A stretch of 23,038 nucleotides of DNA from a virus: positions 1 through 23,038 of the IMG/VR virus record IMGVR_UViG_3300034375_003579; one strand, written 5' to 3'. Below, piece by piece: positions 1-7,172 of the stretch. A model generated the notes under the pieces. That model saw only the letters and a program-made list of their open reading frames with translations. It did no database searches and was not told the DNA's origin. Both the position numbers and the translations under genes were made by a program. How positions within the stretch are numbered: position 1 is the first letter of the stretch; every line of letters begins with the position of its first letter.

Positions 1-44
1 TGCTTGACGATTAAACCGTTAACAAGCGTTTTTGTGTTTTCCAT
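1..44 (-). CDS. Start of an unidentified gene, cut by window edge
   Basis: An ATG at 44 opens a frame reading MENTKTLVNGLIVK and running off the left edge. Only 14 residues are visible, so no family can be assigned. It begins 36 bases after the stop of the annealing-protein-like gene and is read in the same direction, so it is probably the next gene of the same early operon. No promoter element is visible in the AT-rich gap at 45-80. Confidence 0.6.
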   Translation of the reverse strand, partial: MENTKTLVNGLIVK

Positions 45-80
45 GTTAAAAAATTAAAAATTAATGTTAAAAAAAAATAT

Positions 81-578
81 TTACGCGCTAAATTTTTGCA
101 CGATTTTTTCGCGTTGTTGCGCGCTGACTTCAAATTTTTCAAACACCTTTTTTGCTTGATGCGGTGTTCCATTCAAAGTTTTTTCCAATTGTACATTTGT
201 CAATTTTGGTTTTGCTTGCGGTTTGGTTTGTTTGGATTGATTGTTGACCGCGTTTGCGACTTCTTCAGCCGACGCAATCGACGTGTCAATTCCGATTCCT
301 AAATAACCAAGCGCGCGTCCAAGTGCGGACGTGAAACCGTTTTCAACAAATGACGTTTTATTTATATAAGAACTGTCGCGATATTCTTGCGAATGCGCCG
401 ACGCTTTTTCAGCGCCGTTGTCATCAACAATAGTGACTTTGAAAATTCCTTCCTTCTCGTCTATTGAAACAACTGATTCAACAATTGACCAACCTTTGAA
501 TTGTGGTTGATTATTGAAGTGAATCAATCGTTCATTGACTGGAATGTATTCCTTTCCCTTGATGTTGATTTTCTTCAT
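81..578 (-). CDS. Putative Erf/Rad52-like single-strand annealing protein
   Basis: The 165-residue product resembles phage proteins of the Erf-like single-strand annealing group, which promote pairing of complementary DNA strands during phage recombination. The basis is a block at about residues 72-107 (NKTSFVENGFTSALGRALG followed by GIGIDTSIASAEEV). That matches my memory of an ENxxTSAxGRALGxLGIG signature in such proteins, but no search was possible. A Lys/Gln/Pro-rich linker (about 112-125) leads to a charged C-terminal segment, giving the two-part form common in annealing proteins (core plus linker and tail). The start is ATG and overlaps the end of the upstream HTH gene by 47 bases in another frame. 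A generic DNA-binding role is the alternative. Confidence 0.5.
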   Translation of the reverse strand: MKKINIKGKEYIPVNERLIHFNNQPQFKGWSIVESVVSIDEKEGIFKVTIVDDNGAEKASAHSQEYRDSSYINKTSFVENGFTSALGRALGYLGIGIDTSIASAEEVANAVNNQSKQTKPQAKPKLTNVQLEKTLNGTPHQAKKVFEKFEVSAQQREKIVQKFSA

Positions 579-933
579 TGTTCAAAAAAATTAGACGGTC
601 AAATCCCGCATTGACCAATTTGTTCATTTCATTAATCGTAATCGAACCGGGATTTTCGACACGACTTTTAAGCGTTGGCATTGTACAATCAAGGATTTTG
701 CACACGTCAAAACGTTTTATTTTTAAGCGTTGCAATTCTTGTTTAAAATGCCATTCAAATATTCCATTCATACTTTCAAAATTTTGAATGATAGTGTTTA
801 ATTTTTGAAATGTCAATTCTTGACTTTCATGCCAAAAATCGAATTGCGTTTTTGCAGTTCGAAAAGTTGACAACACTTCGGCGATTTCGTTTCGCGAAAG
901 TGTGATTGTGATTTCATTTTTGTTCATAATCAT
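532..933 (-). CDS. Helix-turn-helix DNA-binding protein (putative)
   Basis: The product has 133 residues. Its N-terminal half (about 8-60) is helical and charged with no recognisable family. Residues about 66-112 look like a Cro/CI-type helix-turn-helix: LQRLKIKRFDVCKILDCTM, then a recognition-like helix TLKSRVENPG and SITINEMNKLVNAGF. It may be a regulator at the boundary between late structural genes and early genes, but no operator was identified. Two starts are possible, ATG at 933 and ATG at 927. A near-match to the -7 element (CAAAATAA on the plus strand at 944-951) lies 10 bases upstream, just after the terminator at 984-1001. The last 15 residues overlap the next gene. Confidence 0.6.
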   Translation of the reverse strand: MIMNKNEITITLSRNEIAEVLSTFRTAKTQFDFWHESQELTFQKLNTIIQNFESMNGIFEWHFKQELQRLKIKRFDVCKILDCTMPTLKSRVENPGSITINEMNKLVNAGFDRLIFLNNEENQHQGKGIHSSQ

Positions 934-983
934 TGCGAATTTACAAAATAAATTTTAAAATAAAAAAATATGTTTCAATAAAA

Positions 984-1001
984 AACCGCCCGAAGGCGGT
1001 T
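984..1001 (-). terminator. Intrinsic terminator after the gene at 1007-1348
   Basis: On the minus strand AACCGCC and GGCGGTT form a 7-bp stem closed by a TTCG tetraloop, with TTTTTTATTG directly after it. It starts 5 bases past the stop codon at 1007. The C(UUCG)G loop is an especially stable RNA loop, so this is a strong candidate. Confidence 0.9.
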
Positions 1002-1006
1002 GATTT

Positions 1007-1348
1007 TTAAGATGTTTTTTCCCGAATCAATTCGAGAATTTCCCGTGCATTTGAATAAGCGTTCCAAGAATAATAAGTTTCCGTTGAATCTAAACGCATA
1101 TTAATTTCAGGAATCCAAAGGTCATAACCATTATAAGTTCGCGAACCGCCGCTTGTGTAATAACGATAGCCGGAAGGTTTTGACCATTTTTGGGTTGAAG
1201 TTTCATGACAAATGTTGTCAATCCCAAGTTCGTCCAAAAGGCGCGCAACCATTTTCAATGAAGGCATTCTTGTTCCTCTTGTATCGGTTGCCTTCAATTC
1301 CAATCTTTCAAGTGTTTTGTAATTTTTTAAATTTTTAAGATTTTTCAT
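1007..1348 (-). CDS. Hypothetical protein, 113 residues, own transcription unit
   Basis: I do not recognise this protein. It has a basic, repetitive N-terminus (MKNLKNLKNYK), a short helical segment (SLKMVARLLDELGID) and a Tyr/Ser/Gly-rich middle (YRYYTSGGSRTYNGYDLW). It has no transmembrane segment or signal peptide. The frame is open up to 1585, but ATG 1348 is the sensible start: the longer version would run back through a promoter and a terminator into the tail-tip gene. The gene is a monocistron with a Bacteroidota-type promoter at 1367-1396 and a terminator at 984-1001, so it can be expressed apart from the tail genes. This is consistent with an accessory (moron-like) gene, which is inference. 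Confidence 0.7.
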   Translation of the reverse strand: MKNLKNLKNYKTLERLELKATDTRGTRMPSLKMVARLLDELGIDNICHETSTQKWSKPSGYRYYTSGGSRTYNGYDLWIPEINMRLDSTETYYSWNAYSNAREILELIREKTS

Positions 1349-1366
1349 TGTTTTAATTTTATAGTA

Positions 1367-1396
1367 CAAATATAAAAGAATTTTTTTAATTACAAA
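1367..1396 (-). promoter_or_regulatory. Bacteroidota-type promoter for the gene at 1007-1348
   Basis: Minus strand shows TTTG (1396-1393), an 18-base spacer and TATATTTG (1374-1367), an exact TAnnTTTG -7 element. The ATG at 1348 is 18 bases beyond the -7 box. It sits directly downstream of the terminator at 1422-1449. Confidence 0.75.
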
Positions 1397-1421
1397 AGTT
1401 TTTTTAAAAAAAAATAAAAAA

Positions 1422-1449
1422 ACCCCCGCATTCAAAAGAAATTGGGGGT
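1422..1449 (-). terminator. Intrinsic terminator closing the tail gene operon
   Basis: On the minus strand ACCCCC and GGGGGT form a 6-bp GC-rich stem, extendable by one G-U pair, around a loop of about 16 bases. A T-rich tract (about 1421-1401) follows immediately. It lies 29 bases beyond the stop of the tail-tip gene at 1479 and ends the late tail transcript. Confidence 0.85.
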
Positions 1450-1478
1450 CAGCAAACAAGGGAAGGGACGTTTGTGTC

Positions 1479-3671
1479 TTATTCAAATGTTTGATTGAAA
1501 GTTGAAGAAACGTCGTCATCTTGATTTGGAACGTGCATGACAACTGAAACGGTGTTTGCTTTGACGTTGTATTCCATTGAATCAATCATACATGAAACGG
1601 GTTCGTGTGTTGCATATTCATTTGAAACCGGGACATTGACAAATGATTGTTCAGTAATTGCAAAAACGTCACCAACATTTGATTGATAATCGTCGTCAAT
1701 CACAATATAGTTTGGCGAACCCGTGACAACTTGTGTGACTTGAATTTCTGTTGTGATTGGACTTGACGGATTTCCGCCAGTAACATAATCGCCGACACTA
1801 ATGTCAGCAACTGAATCATTTGTGTATATTCGATTTTCTTCTTGTCCGCCGTTTACATATTGAATAAAAACTTTTGTAAAGTCAACCCAAATTTTATTCC
1901 TTGGCGAAATTGGCGTTTTTATATTATTGTAAAACGTTCCTTCATACCTTGATAAAAAAGTTCTAAAGTCGTTAATTTTTTGTTGTGTTGTAAGTTCTTC
2001 AAATGACAACAATGTCCCACTTCTTGCGCGTTGTGCTGACGTCAAACCTTGAATGTCATTGTATTTGTTTTCTAATTTTCTTGAATTGATTGTCAATTCC
2101 CTTGATGAAATTTCATTTTTAAAAAAGTCTTCATCTTTTTCAAACCTAATGTCATCAAAATACAAATGCGTCATGTTTGTTCCGCTATGTTTGTAAGGTA
2201 AATAAAAAATCAATTTAGTGACGCAATTTATTCTTCTTTGTGTTTCTGTTGTTGTGACATTAAAACTTTGCCAAGAATTTGCGGTGTCAACTTCAAATTG
2301 ATTATTTGGCGCAGTTGAAACCCATTCTTCATTTTCGGTGTCCCAAAATTCAGACACTTGCGAAAGTGTTCCAAAATTGTATATTCTTTCGATATTGTAA
2401 TTAATAGCAAAAGGAACTGACGAACCGGTTCCAAGTGTTCCGTTTAGATAGTAGTTAAAACTGTAATTGACCGAACTATCTTTTGAAAACGTCAAGGTGT
2501 CACCAGGGTCATTTGACGCCCCCAAAAACATTTGTGTAAATGTTGAAGAACTATTTGTTGATTGATTTGTTCTTATTGAATGCGTTCCTTTTAAAGCGTA
2601 GCCAAATTCACCGATTTCGGCGCGACTGGAAGTGATTGTCCAATTGTTTGTTGGTAATTCAAAAAACGGGTCGTTGTTTTGTATTTTTCCAAAATCATTT
2701 CTTGACAATAAATTTGCAGTTGTTTCAATAATTTTTGTCGGCGGTATGTATTCAACAATTAAATCATTGTTTATTGGTGTCAAATCGGTTTTTGTTTTAA
2801 TTAAAACATCTGTTCCTGAAGAATTAAAAACAAAGCTTCCATTGTTTAAATAAACCGCAAATTCAGGATTTTCAGAACCTTCAGTTTGCAACATTTTTGT
2901 TTCCGCATTTCTGATGTTTGACGAAATTGTACCGTCAACTTGGTCATCAAAAAAATCATGGTCAAGATATTCCGAATTGTTTATGACATACCAATTGCCA
3001 TGTGATTGAAAAATTCTTGCGTTTATTTTTTTGCATACATTTTCAATAAATGTTTTACAATCAACAACCTTCAAATCATTTGTGTATTTTGAAAAAGTAT
3101 TTCCGCCCGAATTATCAAATACATTTGTTCTGAATCCCGTACTTATATAAACATTCAATTCAAGGTTTGTTTTTGCAATTGCATCAACAATAAAATTTAA
3201 AATCAAATCCCTATTAATCACGCCGGTTGCCAATTGAAAACCGTCGGTGTTTCTAATTTCCATGAATTGCGTTGACAAAAGTCCAATCCCGTCATGCGCT
3301 TGTATGCTAATTTCAAAAGGTGTTGATTGAAGTGATTGTTTGTATGAATCCGTCACAATGAACCCCGCCCAGTATAATCGATAAACATCGGCGTCGTCTT
3401 TGTAGTAAATTTTGACCTTAAATTCTTCTTCATTAAATGCGTAAAAATTATCATATTGAACCGTGTCGGTGACAAATAAATTTAACGTACAAGTCGAACC
3501 AATGATTGGCGAATAAAAGTCGTCGTCGCCTTCCCACTTAATAGAAACCGGGTCGGCGGTTCCAATTAATGGCAACACCGTTCCTGAATAGCCGTCTTTT
3601 TCAATTTCAATTTTTTTTGCGTTTCCCAAAACATCGGAAAATTCAAGTCGATATTTAACCCCGTAAGCCAT
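1479..3671 (-). CDS. Tail tip/baseplate protein with CBM-like insert (putative)
   Basis: The 730-residue product follows the tape measure gene by 4 bases, the position of distal-tail and tail-hub proteins in long-tailed phages. It opens with MAYGVKYRLEFSDVLGN, and residues about 1-140 form a beta-rich segment (YWAGFIVTDSY, FEISIQAHDGIGLL) typical of tail-tip proteins in Bacteroidota phages as I recall them. Residues about 325-512 look like a carbohydrate-binding jelly-roll: an NNWTITSS opening, a GTHSIRTN strand and a closing LYFDDIRFEKDE. The rest (about 513-730) is beta-rich and may fold back on the hub. No other tail-tip gene is in the window, so this protein may combine distal-tail, hub and receptor-contact roles. 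No peptidoglycan hydrolase motif was seen. Confidence 0.65.
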   Translation of the reverse strand: MAYGVKYRLEFSDVLGNAKKIEIEKDGYSGTVLPLIGTADPVSIKWEGDDDFYSPIIGSTCTLNLFVTDTVQYDNFYAFNEEEFKVKIYYKDDADVYRLYWAGFIVTDSYKQSLQSTPFEISIQAHDGIGLLSTQFMEIRNTDGFQLATGVINRDLILNFIVDAIAKTNLELNVYISTGFRTNVFDNSGGNTFSKYTNDLKVVDCKTFIENVCKKINARIFQSHGNWYVINNSEYLDHDFFDDQVDGTISSNIRNAETKMLQTEGSENPEFAVYLNNGSFVFNSSGTDVLIKTKTDLTPINNDLIVEYIPPTKIIETTANLLSRNDFGKIQNNDPFFELPTNNWTITSSRAEIGEFGYALKGTHSIRTNQSTNSSSTFTQMFLGASNDPGDTLTFSKDSSVNYSFNYYLNGTLGTGSSVPFAINYNIERIYNFGTLSQVSEFWDTENEEWVSTAPNNQFEVDTANSWQSFNVTTTETQRRINCVTKLIFYLPYKHSGTNMTHLYFDDIRFEKDEDFFKNEISSRELTINSRKLENKYNDIQGLTSAQRARSGTLLSFEELTTQQKINDFRTFLSRYEGTFYNNIKTPISPRNKIWVDFTKVFIQYVNGGQEENRIYTNDSVADISVGDYVTGGNPSSPITTEIQVTQVVTGSPNYIVIDDDYQSNVGDVFAITEQSFVNVPVSNEYATHEPVSCMIDSMEYNVKANTVSVVMHVPNQDDDVSSTFNQTFE

Positions 3672-3675
3672 TTTT

Positions 3676-6156
3676 TTATTTTATACGTCCACGATTTGTT
3701 TCGGCGCGTTGTAATGCAACAACAAGGTCTTGACCACGCAATTGGAATGAACCGCCAACGTCAACTTGTTGCGCGCCCCTTGGTTCAATCATTGATTTTA
3801 ATCGGTCAAGCGGTGCAACAACTTCAGGATTTTGACGTGCGCCCGCATATTCCCCGAACATTCCAAGTGTTGGTGTTGATACAATACCACCGTTTGCAAA
3901 CTTTGGAACCTTTTTAAATGCACCCGAAATCGCGGCGGTTGCCCCAGCAATAAGCGCTGGAAGTACGAACGCGGCAAATGGTCCGGCGGCGGCGGCGGAT
4001 TGTGCGGCACCCTGAACCGCAAACCCCATTGATTGCGCTAATGACACCGCAATAAATTGCATCGCATTTGTAATAAAAGACGAAAGAAATGAACCAAACG
4101 CCCCGTCAGCAAGTCCAAGGGATTCGACAATTGATTGTCCCATTGCGCCAAATGCGTCCGAAATACCTTGTCCCATTTGTTCCGAAATAGATTTCATTTG
4201 ATTCATCTTGTTGACTGTTGCATCAATCCCAGCATGTAATTCTTCAAAATCTACGTCGTCAATAAATTCAACCGCATTCGGGTCAAACGCTTCGGCTTCA
4301 GGCGTTCCAAATACACTTGAAAATGTTGGGTCAGCTTCACCGCCCGTTGCAGTCGTTGCGCCCGTTGCAGTTGCGCCAGCCCCGCCAACTGTAAAGATTC
4401 CGGCGACTTTGCTTTTAATTGAAGAAACAACATTGTCAAGTCCTTGTTGCAATCCTTCTTCAGTCACGTTCGCAATCTTTTGCGGACGCATAGATTTTTC
4501 AAATGCTTCGGTAAAGTTTTCAGCCCCTGAAGTTCCAATGTCGGCAAACACGTCTTTGACATTTTCCGCCGTGTCGGTAACACCGTCAATGAGAACATCA
4601 CTAATTCCCGCAAGTCCTTCTTTTATCATGGTTGGACTTAATGAAAAAGCACCTTGCACAATTTTTCCAACATTTGAAAAAAGTCCCTTGATAAAATTCG
4701 CGGCAATTTTGAATTGATTGATTAAGCCATTGACAAGCGCGACACCGGCGTCAAATATTGTTTTAAATAACGCAACAAACCCTTCAATGATTAAACGAAA
4801 CGCCAATGATTCATTGTAAAGGTCAATAAAATAGTTTGCAACGTCAACAAGCGTCTTTTTTACAACGCCCCAGTTTTGAACAACAATTGTTGCAACCGCC
4901 GCAAGTGCGGCAACAACAAGTCCGGCGGGCGTTAGTATCGCACCAAGTGCCGTTGCTAATGCACCCGCAACACTTAAAATTGCCGGAAGTGCCGCGGCAA
5001 TTGCAGTCAGTCCCAAAACCAAACTTTGGGTTTGTGGATTCAAGTTCATAAAAGATTGAACCAATCCTTGAATAAAACTTGTGAATTTTTGAATGTGTGG
5101 CAATACCGCTGACAATAAGGTTCCGCCAACTTCTGTCAATGAATTACGAACACCGGTCAATGCTTTTTGCAATTGAAACGATGCGGATTGTGAAGTTGCG
5201 TCAAATGCGGTTGCCGTCGCGCCTTGAACCTTGTTCATTTCCGCAAAGATTTCACGGGTTGAATCTACGCCCGCACCTAATAAATCCATGACCCCGGACA
5301 ATGCACGAACGTTTCCAAATACCTTTGCGGCGGCTTCGTCATTGCCTTCAAAGTTTGTTTTTAAAATTTCAAGGGTTGCCAATAAACCGTCTTCACGAAT
5401 TGTTTTACGAAGGTCAGCCGACGACAATCCCATTCCGGAAAGTGCATCTTCAGCTTCTTTTGTTGGTTTCAATAAACCATTAAGGATTCCACGCAATTGT
5501 GTTGATGCAACCGCGGCGTTCGTACCCGTTCGGGACATTGCCGCAAATGCCGCACCCACTTCGTTGAATGAAACACCCATGTTTGACGCGATTGGCAAAA
5601 CTGAACCCATTGCGCCAGCAAGTTCAGATGATTCAAGTTTTCCTTCACGAACGGCGGCAACCAAAACGTCAGTTGCGTCCGATGCCCCCAAGGTGTCCGC
5701 GCCGTAAGCATTCATTGCGGACGTTGCAAGGTCGGCAACAGTTGCGGTGTCACCAAGTCCAACCGCGGCGGCTTTCAAAGATGCGTTCAAAACGTTCATT
5801 GCTTGTTCACCTTCCAAACCGGCGGACGTAATAAAAAACAATGCGTCAGCGGCTTCCGATGCTGAACGTCCCGTGTCGGTTGCCATTTGTTTGGCGGTTT
5901 CACCCATTTTGGCAACTTCATCACCCGCGATTCCAACAAGGGATTCAATCTTTGTCATTGACTTGTCAAAGTCAACCGCAAGTTTTACCGATGCACCAGC
6001 AACCAATGTCAACGGCATTGTCAAGTTTCTTGAAATTTTTGAACCTATTGCTTGCGCCTTTGAACCAAAGTTTTTCAAACGTGCGCTTGTCTTATTAAGT
6101 GCCGAATTCAGTTGCGACGCGTCGCCCGTCAAGACGACTTTCAATGTGTTTGACAT
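3676..6156 (-). CDS. Tail tape measure protein
   Basis: The protein sets tail length and lies inside the tail tube. With the ATG at 6156 it has 826 residues; a GTG at 6171 would add five. The first 330 residues carry the TP901-type tape measure core, with DFDKSMTKIESLVGI, MNAYGADTLGASD and GTNAAVASTQLRGILNGLLKP recognisable. Residues about 375-430 are strongly hydrophobic (SLVLGLTAIAAALPAIL and neighbours) and a second hydrophobic stretch lies near 715-760. The C-terminus has the common ending FANGGIVSTPTLGMFGE and NPEVVAPLDRLKSM. ATG is preferred because GTG 6171 falls inside a -7 promoter box. By the usual 1.5 angstrom per residue rule the tail would be roughly 120 nm. A 272-base untranslated region precedes it. 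Confidence 0.95.
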   Translation of the reverse strand: MSNTLKVVLTGDASQLNSALNKTSARLKNFGSKAQAIGSKISRNLTMPLTLVAGASVKLAVDFDKSMTKIESLVGIAGDEVAKMGETAKQMATDTGRSASEAADALFFITSAGLEGEQAMNVLNASLKAAAVGLGDTATVADLATSAMNAYGADTLGASDATDVLVAAVREGKLESSELAGAMGSVLPIASNMGVSFNEVGAAFAAMSRTGTNAAVASTQLRGILNGLLKPTKEAEDALSGMGLSSADLRKTIREDGLLATLEILKTNFEGNDEAAAKVFGNVRALSGVMDLLGAGVDSTREIFAEMNKVQGATATAFDATSQSASFQLQKALTGVRNSLTEVGGTLLSAVLPHIQKFTSFIQGLVQSFMNLNPQTQSLVLGLTAIAAALPAILSVAGALATALGAILTPAGLVVAALAAVATIVVQNWGVVKKTLVDVANYFIDLYNESLAFRLIIEGFVALFKTIFDAGVALVNGLINQFKIAANFIKGLFSNVGKIVQGAFSLSPTMIKEGLAGISDVLIDGVTDTAENVKDVFADIGTSGAENFTEAFEKSMRPQKIANVTEEGLQQGLDNVVSSIKSKVAGIFTVGGAGATATGATTATGGEADPTFSSVFGTPEAEAFDPNAVEFIDDVDFEELHAGIDATVNKMNQMKSISEQMGQGISDAFGAMGQSIVESLGLADGAFGSFLSSFITNAMQFIAVSLAQSMGFAVQGAAQSAAAAGPFAAFVLPALIAGATAAISGAFKKVPKFANGGIVSTPTLGMFGEYAGARQNPEVVAPLDRLKSMIEPRGAQQVDVGGSFQLRGQDLVVALQRAETNRGRIK

Positions 6157-6170
6157 GGATAAGTTTTCCA

Positions 6171-6178
6171 CAAAAATA
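6171..6178 (-). promoter_or_regulatory. -7 promoter element before tape measure gene
   Basis: Minus strand TATTTTTG matches TAnnTTTG exactly and is preceded by AAATTTCG, the context seen at the portal and fibre promoters. The ATG at 6156 is 14 bases downstream. No TTTG is visible at the -33 distance, so it may be weak or need an activator. Confidence 0.5.
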
Positions 6179-6245
6179 CGAAATTTATTGCGGTGTTTTT
6201 TTGTAGGAATTCACGTCGTTTTTATACTAAAAAACGTGTTTTTTT

Positions 6246-6307
6246 AAAAAAGGGTAAAATCCATTTTAAAGCGGTTTTCGTGCGTTTTAAGCGCATTTGA
6301 CCCTTTT
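6246..6307 (-). terminator. Large hairpin with U-run upstream of tape measure gene
   Basis: On the minus strand AAAAGGGT (6307-6300) pairs with ACCCTTTT (6255-6248). After a one-base mismatch AAAT/ATTT extends the stem. The apical part is about 36 bases, and TTTTTT ends the structure at 6246-6251. This has terminator form but a long apical loop, so efficiency is uncertain. It lies between the tail chaperone stop codon and the tape measure promoter element. Confidence 0.5.
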
Positions 6308-6431
6308 GGCATATATATATATAAAAAAAAATAGTTCGTGAAATAGGCGCAATTTTCCTTCGTAGGAATTTAAAGGTTTTTTTGATTTTAAAAATGTTTT
6401 TTTAATTTAACATAAAACAAAAAAAGGGTCA
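6298..6431 (-). promoter_or_regulatory. Possible anti-terminator pairing in chaperone-tape measure gap
   Basis: TGACCCTTTT (minus strand 6431-6422, containing the TGA stop of the frameshifted chaperone) is perfectly complementary to AAAAGGGTCA (6307-6298). The latter is also the left arm of the terminator-like hairpin at 6246-6307, so the two pairings exclude each other, as in an attenuator. The gap 6157-6428 has no credible coding frame. It also holds a 5-bp hairpin TTCCT/AGGAA near 6354-6367, an ATATAT tract (6311-6322) and two copies of GTAGGAATT on the plus strand (6203-6211, 6362-6370). Confidence 0.4.
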
Positions 6432-6773
6432 TTTTTTTGACTGGTTTTTTTGCTTCATTTGTTCAACACGTTTCAAAAATTCCATTGCTTGTTTTGGTTC
6501 TGACTTTGGTTTTCCACGTTCCAAATAAACGTCTTGTGGCAATGGGAAAAGTTTGTCGGGCGTTATCATTTGCGCACGCTTTGAACAATTAATGTTGAAC
6601 AACATTGTTGCAACATAGCGCGTTCGTTCCCATTCCAAATTTTGTTTGATTGTATGCGCTTCGCCAAGCAATTGATTTTCCGCCCAAGTGTATGACCAAA
6701 AATCTTTTGGTTGAACCCCGACTTGCCCGATGTAGTAGTCAAGCAAATGATTCCAAGTAAGTCGGGTATTTAC
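6429..6773 (-). CDS. Tail assembly chaperone, frameshifted C-terminal part (GT-like)
   Basis: This frame encodes the C-terminal extension of the tail assembly chaperone. It has no ATG and remains open upstream into the preceding gene. A ribosome slipping -1 at GGGAAAG (6779-6773) would continue from residue 126 of the 6770-7150 product with VNTRLTWNHLLDYYIGQVG and end at TGA 6429, giving a fusion of about 240 residues. A TTG at 6746 could be called as a start, but that would cut off RLTWNHLL, which belongs to the same conserved-looking block (LTWNHLLDYY, DFWSYTWAENQLLGE, WERTRYVATML). The extension in lambda gpGT binds the tail tube protein while the shared N-terminal part binds the tape measure, and the gene order here (tube, chaperone, tape measure) fits that role. 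The last residues are Lys/Gln-rich. Confidence 0.8.
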   Translation of the reverse strand, partial: VNTRLTWNHLLDYYIGQVGVQPKDFWSYTWAENQLLGEAHTIKQNLEWERTRYVATMLFNINCSKRAQMITPDKLFPLPQDVYLERGKPKSEPKQAMEFLKRVEQMKQKNQSKK

Positions 6774-6779
6774 TTTCCC
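6717..6779 (-). promoter_or_regulatory. Programmed -1 frameshift site: GGGAAAG plus downstream stem
   Basis: The zero frame reads TCG GGA AAG TAA, so the heptamer G GGA AAG (6779-6773) sits directly before the stop. It has the X XXY YYZ form and is identical to the slippery site of lambda G/T. Six bases later CCCGACTT (6766-6759) can pair perfectly with AAGTCGGG (6724-6717), an 8-bp stem with a 34-base loop at a normal distance for a stimulatory structure. After the shift, the frame continues into the 6429 reading frame with no stop. Confidence 0.9.
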
Positions 6780-7150
6780 GACGCTTTTGTGGATTTTGTG
6801 ACGTTGCGTTTTATGCCCGCGTTCAAGTCGTTACCAAGAATTTTTGATTCGGTCATTGCTTCAACAATGCTTTCAAGTTCATTTGCGTCAAGGTCTTCAA
6901 GCCAAGCGCCAACCGTGAAAATTGTGAAGTCAATTTCGTTTCCTTGTTCTTGTTCATTCGCCAATAATGCAGAATAAACAAGGGCGCGTATCGCAGTTAT
7001 TGAAACGCCCCCTTGGAAAACATTACCAATTTGGTCAATAGGCAAATTCAATTCGTCGGTGAAGTTTGCCCAAAAATTCATGCTAAAATGCAACGTGCGG
7101 TTTTTCCCACCAAGTTTCACGGTGTAAAACCCCCTTTTTCTGTTTGCCAT
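6770..7150 (-). CDS. Tail assembly chaperone, short form (G-like)
   Basis: The 126-residue product is read from ATG 7150 to TAA 6770. It contains FYTVKLGGKNRTLHFSMNFWANF near the N-terminus and a helical acidic middle (FTVGAWLEDLDANELESIVEAM), a composition typical of the small tail chaperones of long-tailed phages. It lies between the tail tube genes and the tape measure gene, the standard place for this function. The short form is made by normal termination; a minority of ribosomes should shift at GGGAAAG just before the stop to give the long form. It would coat the tape measure before tube polymerisation and not be part of the finished virion. Assignment rests on position, size and the frameshift rather than a recognised motif. 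Confidence 0.8.
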   Translation of the reverse strand: MANRKRGFYTVKLGGKNRTLHFSMNFWANFTDELNLPIDQIGNVFQGGVSITAIRALVYSALLANEQEQGNEIDFTIFTVGAWLEDLDANELESIVEAMTESKILGNDLNAGIKRNVTKSTKASGK

Positions 7151-7172
7151 TATAATCCCCTTTTACGTTATT

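Noticed and set aside
1007-1585. Long form of the gene at 1007-1348 starting at 1585
   Set aside because: The extension crosses a promoter and a terminator and overlaps the tail-tip gene end; the added residues have no domain-like character.
6212-6246. Plus-strand hairpin CACGT...ACGTG followed by a T-run, as a terminator or antisense RNA end
   Set aside because: The stem needs a 2-base bulge, is AT-rich, and no plus-strand promoter or gene leads into it; on the minus strand it has no T-run.
5231-6247. Long plus-strand frames opposite the tape measure gene
   Set aside because: They mirror the codon pattern of the strong minus-strand gene, lack promoter or ribosome-site context, and encode low-complexity Ala/Ser/Pro-rich products.
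6429-6746. Independent gene starting at TTG 6746
   Set aside because: The frame is open further upstream and joins the preceding gene through a canonical -1 slippery site, so it is better read as a frameshifted extension.
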